Below are positions 17,959 through 26,934 of a stretch of 64,000 nt of DNA, piece by piece. This DNA is from Fretibacterium sp. OH1220_COT-178 (GTDB taxonomy: Bacteria > Synergistota > Synergistia > Synergistales > Aminobacteriaceae), in NCBI RefSeq assembly GCF_003860125.1, contig NZ_RQYL01000003.1, positions 1 to 64,000 on the forward strand, written 5' to 3'. Positions within the stretch are counted from its first letter, which is position 1, and each line of letters opens with the position of its first letter. Below the pieces are notes generated by a model. The model was not told the origin of the DNA and did not search any database. It saw only the letters and a list, made by a program, of their open reading frames with translations. Position numbers and translations under genes: made by a program.

Positions 17959-18699
17959 ATGCTGCTCTTCAAGGGTGATCGGTTGCTGGTTCGAGGCACC
18001 TCCCTCGACTGGCCGGAGCGTCCGGCCGACGTTTTGCGTTGCTCCCTCGATTTTCCGTCCTCCTGGCAGGACCTGGCCCCTTGGTGCGAGGTGGGGGAGA
18101 ACTTCGAGGCACAGGGGTCGGATTGGCTGGATCTTCGCTCGGTTTGGCTTCGCTGCGGGGAGGAGGCCTTCGCCTTGGCGGGGGCGGCCTATCAGTACAT
18201 GAATTGGCGGCGTTCGATGCGCTTTTGCTCGTGTTGTGCCACGGCCCTGACGGCCCGGGAGGAGGACCGGGGACTGAGCTGTCCGGGCTGCGGCAGAGTC
18301 TTTTACGCCCCGCTGCACCCGGCGATCATCGTCGCCGTGGAGCGCGATGGAAAACTTCTTCTGGCACACAATCGGCGTATGCCCTCCAAACGGTACAGCG
18401 TTCTTGCGGGCTTCGTCGAGCCGGGCGAGACCCTCGAACAGACGGTGGCCCGCGAGGTCCGCGAGGAGGTCGGTATCGCGGTCGGAGATATCCGTTACTT
18501 CGGCAGCCAATCCTGGCCCTTTCCCTCCTCCCTGATGCTGGGGTTCACGGCGCGCTGGAGCTCGGGAGACATCGTTGTCGATGGCCTGGAACTGGACGAC
18601 GCCGGCTGGTACGGGCCAGAGGAGCTGCCCGATATCCCTCAGCCCCTCAGCATCTCGCGCCGCCTGATCGACGACTTCGTGCGGCGCCATGCGCATTGA
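17959..18699 (+). CDS. nudC: NADH pyrophosphatase-like Nudix hydrolase
   Basis: A 246-aa Nudix hydrolase of the NudC type, predicted to cleave NAD(H) to NMN(H) and AMP or to remove NAD caps from RNA. A four-cysteine zinc ribbon (C90, C93, C108, C111) precedes a complete Nudix box (151-173, GFVEPGETLE...REVREEVGI), followed by the NudC motif SQSWPFPSS (183-191; the usual form is SQPWPFPxS, so one position differs). It starts directly after selB and probably rides on the sel transcript; a functional link to selenium is not implied. Confidence 0.88.
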   Translation: MLLFKGDRLLVRGTSLDWPERPADVLRCSLDFPSSWQDLAPWCEVGENFEAQGSDWLDLRSVWLRCGEEAFALAGAAYQYMNWRRSMRFCSCCATALTAREEDRGLSCPGCGRVFYAPLHPAIIVAVERDGKLLLAHNRRMPSKRYSVLAGFVEPGETLEQTVAREVREEVGIAVGDIRYFGSQSWPFPSSLMLGFTARWSSGDIVVDGLELDDAGWYGPEELPDIPQPLSISRRLIDDFVRRHAH

Positions 18700-18745
18700 G
18701 CGGGGCCAAGGCAAATCGTGTTGCTGTCGTGTTAGACTTGACGAA

Positions 18746-18795
18746 GGGCTTTTCGCCCTCCCCCCGTCTTTCGCGTGGGGGAGCCGCAAATTTTT
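18746..18795 (+). promoter_or_regulatory. Leader hairpins before the nucleoside hydrolase
   Basis: Two stems compete for C18758: GGGC/GCCC (18746-18749 with 18755-18758) and CTCCCCC/GGGGGAG (18758-18764 with 18777-18783). The second is followed by CCGCAAATTTTTG, ending just before the ribosome site at 18798. This resembles a small terminator/anti-structure pair. An extended -10 (TGT then TAGACT, 18733-18738) lies upstream. Confidence 0.45.
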
Positions 18796-18813
18796 GTGGA
18801 GGAGGTTTTGAGG

Positions 18814-19884
18814 ATGCGTAGGATTTTGCTGGTGCTGTCGTTTTTGTTGGCGTTGCCCGTCGCGTCGATGGGGCGGGAAAAGGTGATCTTGGACACGGAC
18901 ATGGTCGAGCTCTTCGATGACGGGATCGCGATGGTCATGCTGGCCAATTCTCCCAAGATCGACCTTCTTGGGGTCGTGACGGTAGCGGGGAATACGTGGG
19001 CGGAGGAGGGGACGGCCTACGGGGTCCGCCAGCTCGAGATCATCGGCCGAGCGGACATTCCCGTCGCTCAGGGATTCGTCGAGCCCCTCCGAGCGGGCCG
19101 CCTGGAGACTCTGCCGCTCGAACGACAGATGTTCGGCATCGGCCCCTCCAAATACGTCGGAGCCTTCGGACACGAGCGTCCGGCCTCCTGGAGCGCGTTC
19201 TACAAGAAGGCCTACGGCAAGGAGTCCCCGACCCGCATCCTCGAACAGCACGGCGCGGACTTCATCATCGAACAGGTGAAGAAATTCCCCGGGGAGGTCA
19301 CCATCGCGGCGATCGGCCCCTGCACCAACGTGGCGTTCGCCATCCGCAAGGCCCCCGAAATCGTTCCCATGATCAAGCGCGTGATCTATATGGGCGGAGC
19401 CTTCGAGGTTCAGGGCAACACGACCCCCTCGGCGGAGTTCAACTGGTGGTTCGATCCCGAGGCGGCGAAGATGGCGGTCCGCGCTCCCTTCAAGGAGCAG
19501 ATCGTCGTAGGGCTCGACGTCTGCGAGAAGGTCCTCTTCACGAAAAAACAGTACGAGAAACTGATCGGTCTGCCCCGGGGCTACCCGGATCTGGTCCGAA
19601 TGTTCAAGGAGCGCTTCGACTCCCGCTTCGCGAAGGATCCCAAGTACCGCTCCTTCGTCTGGGACCTGATCGTGTCGGCGATTCTCATCGACCCGACGAT
19701 CGTGAAGGAGGAGAAGACGGAATGGATCGACGTGAATAGCGAGTACACCGTGGACTACGGCCGTAGTCTCGGATATGCCAAGCAGGGGCCGGCAGGGACC
19801 CGGAAGGCCAGGATCATCTTCACGATCGATGAAACGAAATTCTGGCAGATGATGTACGAGCTGATTCAGAGGCCCAAAGCGTAG
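18814..19884 (+). CDS. Exported inosine-uridine-type nucleoside hydrolase
   Basis: A 356-aa nucleoside N-ribohydrolase-family protein with a signal peptide (LLVLSFLLALPVASMG), so it probably splits nucleosides in the periplasm. The calcium-site motif is present as DTDMVELFDDG (D27, D29, D35, D36), a variant of the usual DTDPGIDD, with residues inserted between the second and third aspartates. VVTVAGN and the C-terminal half also fit the family. ATG 18814 is chosen by the strong GGAGGAGG at 18798-18805 and by the signal peptide. Preceded by leader hairpins. Confidence 0.82.
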   Translation: MRRILLVLSFLLALPVASMGREKVILDTDMVELFDDGIAMVMLANSPKIDLLGVVTVAGNTWAEEGTAYGVRQLEIIGRADIPVAQGFVEPLRAGRLETLPLERQMFGIGPSKYVGAFGHERPASWSAFYKKAYGKESPTRILEQHGADFIIEQVKKFPGEVTIAAIGPCTNVAFAIRKAPEIVPMIKRVIYMGGAFEVQGNTTPSAEFNWWFDPEAAKMAVRAPFKEQIVVGLDVCEKVLFTKKQYEKLIGLPRGYPDLVRMFKERFDSRFAKDPKYRSFVWDLIVSAILIDPTIVKEEKTEWIDVNSEYTVDYGRSLGYAKQGPAGTRKARIIFTIDETKFWQMMYELIQRPKA

Positions 19885-19911
19885 AAACTCCCGAGATCGG
19901 CCTCGTTTTTC

Positions 19912-19940
19912 TTGCTTTTGGGGCAAAACTTGTGTATACT
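19912..19940 (+). promoter_or_regulatory. Promoter of the rimP-nusA-infB cluster
   Basis: TTGCTT (19912-19917), 17 bases, TATACT (19935-19940). The predicted start is near 19947, giving a leader of about 240 bases before rimP. Confidence 0.75.
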
Positions 19941-19968
19941 GAACGTACTTCGATATGCGTTGGTCCTG

Positions 19969-19996
19969 AGGAGTGGGTTTTTGCCCGCTCCTTTTT
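19969..19996 (+). terminator. Leader terminator 1 upstream of rimP
   Basis: AGGAGTGGG (19969-19977) pairs with CCCGCTCCT (19984-19992) with one G-T pair, loop TTTTTG, followed by Ts to 19996. It lies about 20 bases after the predicted transcript start, so it could attenuate the whole translation cluster. Confidence 0.7.
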
Positions 19997-20112
19997 CGTT
20001 GCATCCTGCGAGAGCGTTCTGTGAGGTTCAAGTCCCGTGCTTTTTGTCGTTCATGCGGCTCTGAATCATGGAGTTGTCCGAGGTTGCATATTTGCAGGGA
20101 CGCGTAAAACGT

Positions 20113-20135
20113 GCAAGGGGACGGGCCTTGCTTTT
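20113..20135 (+). terminator. Leader terminator 2 upstream of rimP
   Basis: GCAAGG (20113-20118) / CCTTGC (20126-20131) with loop GGACGGG, then TTTTGTT. Weaker than the first hairpin; the same leader RNA carries both. Confidence 0.45.
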
Positions 20136-20186
20136 GTTGCCTGGAGGAGTGTGAGGCCGTTGGGCGGTGAGGAAACGGGAGGACGG

Positions 20187-20747
20187 ATGGAATTTCCGGC
20201 AGGGCCCATTCAGGAGATCGTCGAGCGCCTGGGGTACGAATGCGTTCATGTCGGCATCGGTACGGAATCTTCGCAGCAGAGGGTCCGTGTCCTGATCGAT
20301 TCTCTGGGGGGGATCACCGTATCGGACTGCGAGACGGTATCGAAAGCGGTGAATCGCTTCTTGGACGAGAACGACGTGCCGGAGCTCGGAGGACGTTATT
20401 ACCTCGAGGTCAGTTCCCCCGGAGTGGAGCGTCCTCTCTTCACCCCCGAGCACTATGGGCGGTTTCGGGGACGGGAAGCCCGCATCCGTCTGACGGAGCC
20501 CGTGGAGGGGCGCAAGGCCCTGACGGGGAGGATTCTGGAGGTGGGGGAAACCTCGGTGGTCCTGTTCGTCTCCGAGGAGGAGCGGGAAATAGCCATACCG
20601 TTCGCGAACATCAAGAGTGGTGCGCTGGTCTTTCGGGGCTTCGAACCCAAGGCCCCCGTCAAAAGGAAAAAGGGCGTCAAGGACGGGGCCGGGAAGCGGA
20701 GCCGGGCGGGCAAGGATAACGGGAAACATCATGAGGAGGAGCTTTGA
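20187..20747 (+). CDS. rimP: Ribosome maturation factor RimP
   Basis: RimP, 186 aa, needed for 30S subunit maturation. The N-terminal RimP domain includes YYLEVSSPGVERPL, the family hallmark, followed by the Sm-like C-terminal domain and a long lysine-rich tail. ATG 20187 has GGGAGGA at 20177-20183; the frame is open further upstream but has no RimP-like sequence. First gene of the cluster; its stop directly abuts the nusA ATG. Confidence 0.92.
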   Translation: MEFPAGPIQEIVERLGYECVHVGIGTESSQQRVRVLIDSLGGITVSDCETVSKAVNRFLDENDVPELGGRYYLEVSSPGVERPLFTPEHYGRFRGREARIRLTEPVEGRKALTGRILEVGETSVVLFVSEEEREIAIPFANIKSGALVFRGFEPKAPVKRKKGVKDGAGKRSRAGKDNGKHHEEEL

Positions 20748-21842
20748 ATGCAGCTGGGGCGCGATTTCATACGAGCGCTGAGTCAAATAGCCAAGGACCG
20801 TAACCTGTCGCAGGATTTGATCGTATTGAGCCTGGAAGCGGCCCTGATTTCCGCCTATAAAAAGTATCAGGGAGGGAATCAGGATGTGGAGGTCCTCATC
20901 GACTTCGAGACCGGGAATGTCGTGGTCAACGAGCTGCGTACCGTCGTGGAGGCGCTTGAATCGCCCGATACGGAGATTACGCTCGAGGATGCGAAAAGGC
21001 TGGGGTACGGGGATGCCGCGGTCGGCGACGTCCTGCGCCTGGAGAAGAATCCCGGCGATTTTGGTAGGATTGCGGCGCAGACGGCCCGTCAGGTGATCAT
21101 CCAGCGCCTGAAGGACGCCGAGCGTCAGGTGATCTATGACGAGTTCTCCGACAAGGTCGGAGAGATGATGACCGGCGTGATCTTCAAGTCGGAGAACGAT
21201 CAGGTTCTGGTTCGCCTCAACGAGCGCACCGAGGCCATCTTGCCGCGCAAGGAGCGCATACCCGGGGAGAAGTACGTCCCGGGGGAGTTCATGAAGTTCT
21301 ATGTTCTGGACGTCCGCCAGATGACGCGGGGGCCGAGAATCGTGGTCTCCCGGACGCACCCGGGCCTTCTCAGAAAATTGATGGAGCTCGAGATTCCGGA
21401 GGTTCAGGACGGGGTCATCGAGATCCGCAACATCGTCCGCGAGGGCGGCGCACGCGCCAAGGTCGCGCTGGTGACTTTGGATGCCAACGTCGATCCCGTG
21501 GGGGCCTGCGTGGGCAATGCGGGGGCCCGGATCAAGGCCATCAGCAAGGAGCTGATGGGAGAGAAGATCGATGTCATCATCTGGAGCAACGACCCCCTGG
21601 TGTATATCCGCAACTCCCTCTCCCCGGCGAAGGTGGCCAAGGTCGAGCCCGTCCTTGACCAGGAGCATGCGGTACAGGTCTATGTCTATCCCGACCAGCT
21701 CTCTCTGGCGATCGGCAAGGCGGGGCAGAACGTTCGGCTGGCGGCGCGCCTGACGGGGTGGAAGATCGACATCAACGCCCTCGAGGTCGAGCGCATGCCG
21801 ACGCTGCAGGATATCTTCCACGATATCGTGGAGGCCGAATAA
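20748..21842 (+). CDS. nusA: Transcription termination/antitermination factor NusA
   Basis: NusA, 364 aa, binds RNA polymerase and nascent RNA and modulates pausing and termination. The N-terminal RNAP-binding domain (about 1-125), S1 domain (about 135-200) and two KH domains (GNAGARIKAISKEL; LSLAIGKAGQNVRLAARLTG) are all seen. The acidic C-terminal repeats of the E. coli protein are absent, as in the shorter NusA proteins of many other bacteria. Located between rimP and the YlxR/L7Ae gene. Because NusA strengthens hairpin termination, the two leader hairpins upstream make feedback control plausible. Confidence 0.96.
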   Translation: MQLGRDFIRALSQIAKDRNLSQDLIVLSLEAALISAYKKYQGGNQDVEVLIDFETGNVVVNELRTVVEALESPDTEITLEDAKRLGYGDAAVGDVLRLEKNPGDFGRIAAQTARQVIIQRLKDAERQVIYDEFSDKVGEMMTGVIFKSENDQVLVRLNERTEAILPRKERIPGEKYVPGEFMKFYVLDVRQMTRGPRIVVSRTHPGLLRKLMELEIPEVQDGVIEIRNIVREGGARAKVALVTLDANVDPVGACVGNAGARIKAISKELMGEKIDVIIWSNDPLVYIRNSLSPAKVAKVEPVLDQEHAVQVYVYPDQLSLAIGKAGQNVRLAARLTGWKIDINALEVERMPTLQDIFHDIVEAE

Positions 21843-21843
21843 C

Positions 21844-22506
21844 GTGGAGCTCTCTCGGCAGAGGCCTCGTACCTGTGTCGGGTGCCGAGAGGAATCCCCC
21901 AGAAGGGCCCTCGTCCGCATCGTCCGATCTCCGGAGGGGAAGGTCGTGGTGGATACCCGCGGCAAGCTGCCCGGCCGCGGGGCGTACCTCTGTGTCCGGA
22001 GGGAGTGTCTGGAGAAGGCCAGGAGGAGCGGTGCGCTCGTACGGGCTCTCAGGACGGAGATTCCCGATTCCTGCTACGAGGAGCTCGCACGCTGCATCGA
22101 GCTGCGGGGGCGCTGCGGCGACACGGAGGAGCGCATGCAGGAGTTCTGCTCTCTGCTCGGGCTCTCGCGGCGTTCCGGGATGGTCCTCATCGGCATGGAT
22201 AGTGTACAATCGCAGAGCGGCAAGGGAACTTTGCTCGTCCTGACTGCGGAGGACTGCTCCGCCTCGGTGCTGGAGTTTGCGGAGCGGATGGCCTCCGAAT
22301 CGGACCGTGGACGGGCTCATACTCACATCCATACGGCTTTGAGCGTCGAACGGCTGTCCCGGGCCCTTGGGGCGGGGCAGGTGCAGGTGATCGCCCTGCC
22401 GGGCAAAAGTGGCCTGGCGGACAGGATAAAGGTCTTGCTTGGGGAAGGGGGACGCGCCCTTGAACAACAAAATACGGGTTTACGAATTGGCGAAGATATT
22501 GGGTAA
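21844..22506 (+). CDS. YlxR-L7Ae (YlxQ) fusion protein
   Basis: A 220-aa protein that joins two small RNA-binding families usually encoded by adjacent genes. Residues ~1-85 are a YlxR/DUF448 domain ([34 protein letters not shown]). Residues ~95-200 resemble the L7Ae/YlxQ fold ([27 protein letters not shown]). Likely binds RNA in the ribosome or RNase P context. GTG 21844 follows the nusA stop by one base, and the 3' end overlaps infB by about 47 bases in another frame, which suggests tight coupling. No stop or ribosome site is seen between the domains. Confidence 0.85.
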   Translation: MELSRQRPRTCVGCREESPRRALVRIVRSPEGKVVVDTRGKLPGRGAYLCVRRECLEKARRSGALVRALRTEIPDSCYEELARCIELRGRCGDTEERMQEFCSLLGLSRRSGMVLIGMDSVQSQSGKGTLLVLTAEDCSASVLEFAERMASESDRGRAHTHIHTALSVERLSRALGAGQVQVIALPGKSGLADRIKVLLGEGGRALEQQNTGLRIGEDIG

Positions 22507-24433
22507 GAGCAACAAGGATCTGATGAGGGTGTTGCAGGATTTGGGGATCGAGGTAAAGACGCATATGAGTTCCATCGACAGCGAAACGGCCCAGCTGGTG
22601 GAGGACGCCCTGTCCGCCCCGGCGCCCGAGACGGCTCCGGAGGCGGCCGAAAAAAGGACGGTCGAGATCGGCGAGGGGGCCACGATCAAGGCCATAGCCG
22701 AGAAAATTGGGGTCTCAAGCGCGGAGGCCGTCAAGGCTTTGATGGGAGCGGGATTGATGGTCCCGGCTACGGCCGCCGCCGACGCCAAGGTCCGAGAGGT
22801 GCTGGCATCGGCCTTCGGGGTGGATTTTCTTCTGACCCTGGAGGAGAGGAAAGCTGCCCCCAAGCTTCCGGAGGAAAAGCCGAAGCGGGACGCCGCGAAG
22901 CCGGCGGCCCCCAAACAGGCGGTGCTGACGGAGCGCCCCCCTATCGTCACGGTGATGGGACACGTGGACCACGGAAAGACGACGCTGCTGGACCACATCC
23001 GGCACGCCAACGTGACGGCCCAGGAGGCGGGGGGGATCACCCAGCACATCGGCGCGTACATCGTCACGCACGACAAGAAGCCGATCGTGTTTCTGGATAC
23101 GCCGGGCCATGAGGCTTTCACGGCCATGCGCGCGCGGGGGGCGAGCGTCACCGACATCGTCATCCTGGTCGTCGCAGCCGACGACGGGGTCATGCCCCAG
23201 ACCCGCGAGGCGATCGACCACATCAAGGCGGCAAAGGTGCCGATCGTCGTGGCGGTGAACAAGGTCGACAAACCCACGGCCAAGCCGGATCGGGTCCGTC
23301 AGCAGCTCTCGGACGTCGGGCTGGTGCCCGAGGAATGGGGCGGCGACGTGATCATGGTGGACGTCTCCGCCAAGACCGGCGACGGCATTCCCCAGCTTCT
23401 GGAGATGGTGCTCCTGGTGGCCGAGATGCAGGAGCTCAAGGGCGAGCCCGGGGCGTCGCCCTCGGGGGTCGTCGTGGAGGCCCAGTTGGACAAGGGCAAG
23501 GGAGCCGTGGCGACCGTCATCGTCCAGCGCGGAACGCTGCAGCGCGGGGATATCGTGTTGTTCGGCTCGGCCTGGGGAAAGGTGCGGGCCCTTTTCGACT
23601 GGGCCGGTAAGCCGCTCAAGAAGGCCGGCCCGAGCATCCCGGCCGAAATTCTGGGGTTGGATGAGGTTCCGCAGCCCGGAGAGACCTTCACCGTCGTGCA
23701 GAGCGAGCGCGAGGCCAGGAGCGCCCTGGCGGACCGCCGTGCCCAGGAGCGCGACGCCGGAGCCCCCGCGAAGCGGGCCTCCCTGGAGGACCTCTACGCC
23801 CAGATGCAGTCCGGCCAGATCCCGCAGCTCAATCTCGTGGTGAAGTGCGACGTGCAGGGTTCCCTCGAGGCCCTGGCCTCGTCCCTCGAAAAATTGGCCA
23901 CCAACGAGGTCGGGGTCTCCATCGTCCATCGGGGCGTGGGACGGATCGCGGAGTCCGATGTCATGCTGGCCTCGACCTCCAATGCCGTGGTCATCGGCTT
24001 CAACGTCCGGCCGGACTCCAACGCCAAACGCGCTGCCGAGGCCGATGGGGTGGAAATTCGGACCTACAACATCATCTATGACGTCATCGACGACGTAAAG
24101 GCCGCGATGAGCGGACTTCTCAAGCCCACCCTGCGTGAGGAGCGTCTGGGAGAGGTGGAGATCCGGGAGATCTTCAAGATCCCGAAGGCGGGGAAGATTG
24201 CCGGTTCCCACGTCATGCAGGGGGTGGTTCGCCGCAACGCGCGTGTGCGCGTGGTGCGTGCGGGAATCGTGATCTGGGACGGCGGCATTTCGACCCTCAG
24301 GCACTTCAAGGACGAGGCCCGCGAGGTCAAGGCGGGGTTCGATTGCGGCATCGCTCTCGAGGGGTTCCAGGACTTCGAGGCCGGCGACCTCCTGGAGGTC
24401 TACGAGATTATCGAGGAGAAACGCAGCCTGTAG
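22460..24433 (+). CDS. infB: Translation initiation factor IF-2
   Basis: IF-2, 657 aa, the GTPase that places initiator tRNA on the 30S subunit. Two IF2_N modules lie at the N-terminus ([20 protein letters not shown] and around residues 75-125), followed by the G domain with GHVDHGKTT (167-175), DTPGHEAF and NKVDKP, and the C1/C2 domains. The start is probably TTG 22460, giving [12 protein letters not shown] as in other IF-2 proteins, with GGGGAAGGGGG upstream; TTG 22439 is the alternative. It starts inside the end of the YlxR-L7Ae gene. Confidence 0.95.
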   Translation: MNNKIRVYELAKILGKSNKDLMRVLQDLGIEVKTHMSSIDSETAQLVEDALSAPAPETAPEAAEKRTVEIGEGATIKAIAEKIGVSSAEAVKALMGAGLMVPATAAADAKVREVLASAFGVDFLLTLEERKAAPKLPEEKPKRDAAKPAAPKQAVLTERPPIVTVMGHVDHGKTTLLDHIRHANVTAQEAGGITQHIGAYIVTHDKKPIVFLDTPGHEAFTAMRARGASVTDIVILVVAADDGVMPQTREAIDHIKAAKVPIVVAVNKVDKPTAKPDRVRQQLSDVGLVPEEWGGDVIMVDVSAKTGDGIPQLLEMVLLVAEMQELKGEPGASPSGVVVEAQLDKGKGAVATVIVQRGTLQRGDIVLFGSAWGKVRALFDWAGKPLKKAGPSIPAEILGLDEVPQPGETFTVVQSEREARSALADRRAQERDAGAPAKRASLEDLYAQMQSGQIPQLNLVVKCDVQGSLEALASSLEKLATNEVGVSIVHRGVGRIAESDVMLASTSNAVVIGFNVRPDSNAKRAAEADGVEIRTYNIIYDVIDDVKAAMSGLLKPTLREERLGEVEIREIFKIPKAGKIAGSHVMQGVVRRNARVRVVRAGIVIWDGGISTLRHFKDEAREVKAGFDCGIALEGFQDFEAGDLLEVYEIIEEKRSL

Positions 24434-24619
24434 GGCTGACGCCCGCTTGGGGTGACGTGTGGGCTGCGTGCCGCTTCATCCATGTGCGCCGCAGCTCATT
24501 TTTCGTCCCGGGTTCGTCGAATGCGCCTCCTCCCCCTCGAGGCGCAAAGTTCGGTCCGGCCTTTCTTGGGAAGTGCCGGGACCGGTATGGATCGGCCTGG
24601 GATTTTTCGGAAGAGGTGA
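24434..24619 (+). promoter_or_regulatory. Structured gap between infB and rbfA
   Basis: This 186-base gap is the longest inside the cluster. GCTGCG (24463-24468) can pair with CGCAGC (24490-24495), followed by TCATTTTTC (24496-24504), a possible terminator after infB. A second stem TGCGCCTC/GAGGCGCA (24522-24529 with 24539-24546) and a third GGTCCGGC/GCCGGGACC follow before rbfA. Any internal promoter is weak, so the gap may be a partial transcription stop or a processing region. Confidence 0.45.
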
Positions 24620-25021
24620 ATGGCTTTGAGTAGCTTCCGCATGGCGAGGATCAACAAGCAGCTTCAGCGGGAGATAGCCCTCCTGCTGGAACAGCGCATA
24701 AAGAACGAGGCCGTCAAGGACGCCATCATCACGGGGGTGGAATGTTCCCGGGACCTGGAGCACGCGCGGGTGTTCTTCACCGCGCTTTCTCCGGAAAAAC
24801 GCGAGCCCCTTCTGGAGGAGCTGCAGGGGGTCAGAGGGGCGCTTCGGACCCTGCTGGGACAGGTGCTGACCCTGAGACATGTTCCGGCCCTGGAGTTCGT
24901 CCAGGACCGAAGCCTGGACTACGGAGAGCGGATCGACGGAATCCTGAACCGTTTGGGGCTCGATTCCGTTCCCGGAAAGGAATCCGAGGATGACCCCGAG
25001 CGGGAGCCGACGGATGAGTGA
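24620..25021 (+). CDS. rbfA: Ribosome-binding factor A
   Basis: RbfA, 133 aa, a cold-shock 30S assembly factor binding 16S rRNA near helix 1. The family start (RMARINKQLQREIALLLEQR) and HARVFFTAL are clear; the C-terminus is acidic. ATG 24620 is preceded by GAGGTGA with very short spacing, so TTG 24626 could also be used. The 3' end overlaps the DHH gene by 8 bases. Confidence 0.92.
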   Translation: MALSSFRMARINKQLQREIALLLEQRIKNEAVKDAIITGVECSRDLEHARVFFTALSPEKREPLLEELQGVRGALRTLLGQVLTLRHVPALEFVQDRSLDYGERIDGILNRLGLDSVPGKESEDDPEREPTDE

Positions 25022-26024
25022 GTTCCCCGAAGGGCTTCTTCTCGAGGCTTCCGGACTTCTGAGCTCGAGCCCTTCCTGGACGATATTTATTCATCAGAAG
25101 GCGGACGGGGATGCGGTGGGGTCGGCGGCGGCACTCTTCGAGGCCGGCCGGCTCCAGGGGCGAAGGGTGCGCTGGGTGGGCCCGGATAAAGCTCTTCCGG
25201 CCCCCTTCCTCTTTTTGCCTCATACGGAGGAGTATCTTTTTTTCGAGGAGTTCGCCTTCGACGACCCCGAGGAGCTCTATGTCTTCCTCGACTCCTCGAA
25301 CGAGGATCGCGGGGTTCGAGGACTGAGGTCCCGGTCGCGGGAGACGGTCGTCCTGAACCTGGATCATCACGAGGACAACACCCGATACGGAACCCTGAAT
25401 TGCGTGGACCCCTCCTGCTCGTCGACGGCGGAGCTCCTGTACCGCCTCATGAGGGCGGGAGACTGGGCCCTGACTCCCAAGATCGCTGAATGTCTTTACA
25501 CCGGTCTCGTTACGGACACCGGCAGTTTCATGTTCAGCAACACCACCCCAAGGACGCATCGGCTTGCGGCCGAGCTTCTGAGCTTGGGGGTCGATCCCTC
25601 CCGCGTCGGCAGCCGTATCTATCAGAGCCGTTCCTTGGCCTCCATGGCGCTTTGGGCCCGTGCCCTCTCCCGTATCGAGGTTTGGGGAGGGGACGGGGAG
25701 TTTGCCGTTACCTGGCTTAAGCAGGACGATTTTTCTCTGGCCGAAGCCGTACCGGCGGATACGGAGGGGCTGGTCCACCAGCTGATGACGGTCCGCGGCG
25801 TGCGTTTTGCCATGCTCCTCTCCCAATTTGTTCCGGGCCAGGTCAAGATCAGCTTTCGGTCCGAGGAGGAGATGGTCGAGGCCGCGACCGTGGCCCGGGG
25901 GCTGGGGGGAGGAGGACACCCGAGGGCGGCGGGCGCAACCGTGGAAGGGGCCTTGGAGGATGTTCTCGCCCAAGTGCGTTCGGAACTGGAAAAACGTCAT
26001 GCCGAATGGATTGCTTCTCGTTGA
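25014..26024 (+). CDS. DHH-family phosphoesterase (NrnA-like)
   Basis: A 336-aa DHH/DHHA1 phosphoesterase like NrnA, which degrades nanoRNAs and dephosphorylates pAp. Motifs: HQKADGDAVGS near residue 27, the DHHED signature in LNLDHHED, DTGSF, and the DHHA1 glycine motif GGGGHPRAAG near the C-terminus. Its place between rbfA and truB is the common bacterial arrangement. ATG 25014 overlaps the rbfA stop, and its own 3' end overlaps truB by 26 bases. Confidence 0.88.
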   Translation: MSEFPEGLLLEASGLLSSSPSWTIFIHQKADGDAVGSAAALFEAGRLQGRRVRWVGPDKALPAPFLFLPHTEEYLFFEEFAFDDPEELYVFLDSSNEDRGVRGLRSRSRETVVLNLDHHEDNTRYGTLNCVDPSCSSTAELLYRLMRAGDWALTPKIAECLYTGLVTDTGSFMFSNTTPRTHRLAAELLSLGVDPSRVGSRIYQSRSLASMALWARALSRIEVWGGDGEFAVTWLKQDDFSLAEAVPADTEGLVHQLMTVRGVRFAMLLSQFVPGQVKISFRSEEEMVEAATVARGLGGGGHPRAAGATVEGALEDVLAQVRSELEKRHAEWIASR

Positions 26025-26934
26025 CAAGCCGGAGGGCATGAGGAGTACGGATTGCGTGGCGCGGGCTCGGCGGGCTTTCGGGAGGGATACGCGCGTCGGC
26101 CATGCCGGCACCCTGGACTCCACGGCCTCGGGACTGCTGATCCTTCTCCTGGGCTCGGCGACGCGTCTCTCGGACTACGTGATGCAGCTCCCCAAGCGTT
26201 ATCGGGCGGTGCTGCGCCTGGGGTCGGAGACCGACACGTGCGACTATTCCGGTCAGGTCGTTTTTTGCGGGGATGCCGAGGGCGTGGACGAGGCCGCGAT
26301 CGATCGGATCCTGCCCTCCTTCTGGGGGGTGAGAATGCAGAGGCCTCCCGAGATCTCCGCTCTCAAACGGAACGGGGCTCCCTCGCATCGGCTGGCCCGG
26401 TCCGGCCTCGGCGCTCCCCTGGACGAGAGGCCCGTGATCATGGAGTCCGTCCGCCGCTGTTCCGCCCTGGAGAACGGCCATATGGCGATCGAGGTCGTGT
26501 GCGGCAAGGGCACCTACATCCGCAGCCTCGTGCGGGATATTGGAACCAGGCTGGGATGCGGGGCGCATGTCGCCTCGCTGCGCCGTTTGGCGATCGGCGG
26601 CTTTCGGGTCGAGGATGCCGTGTCCGACCCCTCCGCCTTCGTCTCCGCGCGACTCCACTCTCCAAGGGCGGTTGGAACCGCCTTTCAGCGCATCCTTCTG
26701 ACGGATGCAGCCGAAGCCAGGATCCGAAACGGCCTTTCGGTCCCCTTGCGGGAGGCCGGTCGCTATGTTCCCGGGGCCGTGGGGCTGCGGAGCGGCCTCT
26801 GCGTGGAAGGAAAGGGAATGATCGGATTCGTCGACAGGCAATTGGGGGAGAGGGGCGTCCTGCTGAAGCCCAGGGCCAACATTCCTCTCGAGGATCGCAC
26901 GGATTGGATTGCCGAAGGGGCGACCGGCCCATGA
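25999..26934 (+). CDS. truB: tRNA pseudouridine(55) synthase
   Basis: TruB, 311 aa, makes pseudouridine 55 in the T-loop of tRNAs. The N-terminus NGLLLVDKPEGMRSTD and the catalytic aspartate D40 in GHAGTLDSTASGLL are diagnostic. The C-terminal part contains a PUA-like region. ATG 25999 is the only start giving the normal N-terminus, although it lies inside the end of the DHH gene. Its stop overlaps the ribF ATG (ATGA). Confidence 0.93.
   Translation: MPNGLLLVDKPEGMRSTDCVARARRAFGRDTRVGHAGTLDSTASGLLILLLGSATRLSDYVMQLPKRYRAVLRLGSETDTCDYSGQVVFCGDAEGVDEAAIDRILPSFWGVRMQRPPEISALKRNGAPSHRLARSGLGAPLDERPVIMESVRRCSALENGHMAIEVVCGKGTYIRSLVRDIGTRLGCGAHVASLRRLAIGGFRVEDAVSDPSAFVSARLHSPRAVGTAFQRILLTDAAEARIRNGLSVPLREAGRYVPGAVGLRSGLCVEGKGMIGFVDRQLGERGVLLKPRANIPLEDRTDWIAEGATGP

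Noticed and set aside
17518-20031. 837-codon open frame on the minus strand over selB, nudC and the nucleoside hydrolase
   Set aside because: Lies antisense to three well-supported genes and has no protein-like pattern.
20025-20035. GGTTCAAGTCC, a tRNA T-arm-like sequence in the rimP leader
   Set aside because: The flanking five bases on each side do not pair, and no acceptor, D-arm or anticodon arm fits around it. Not a tRNA gene.
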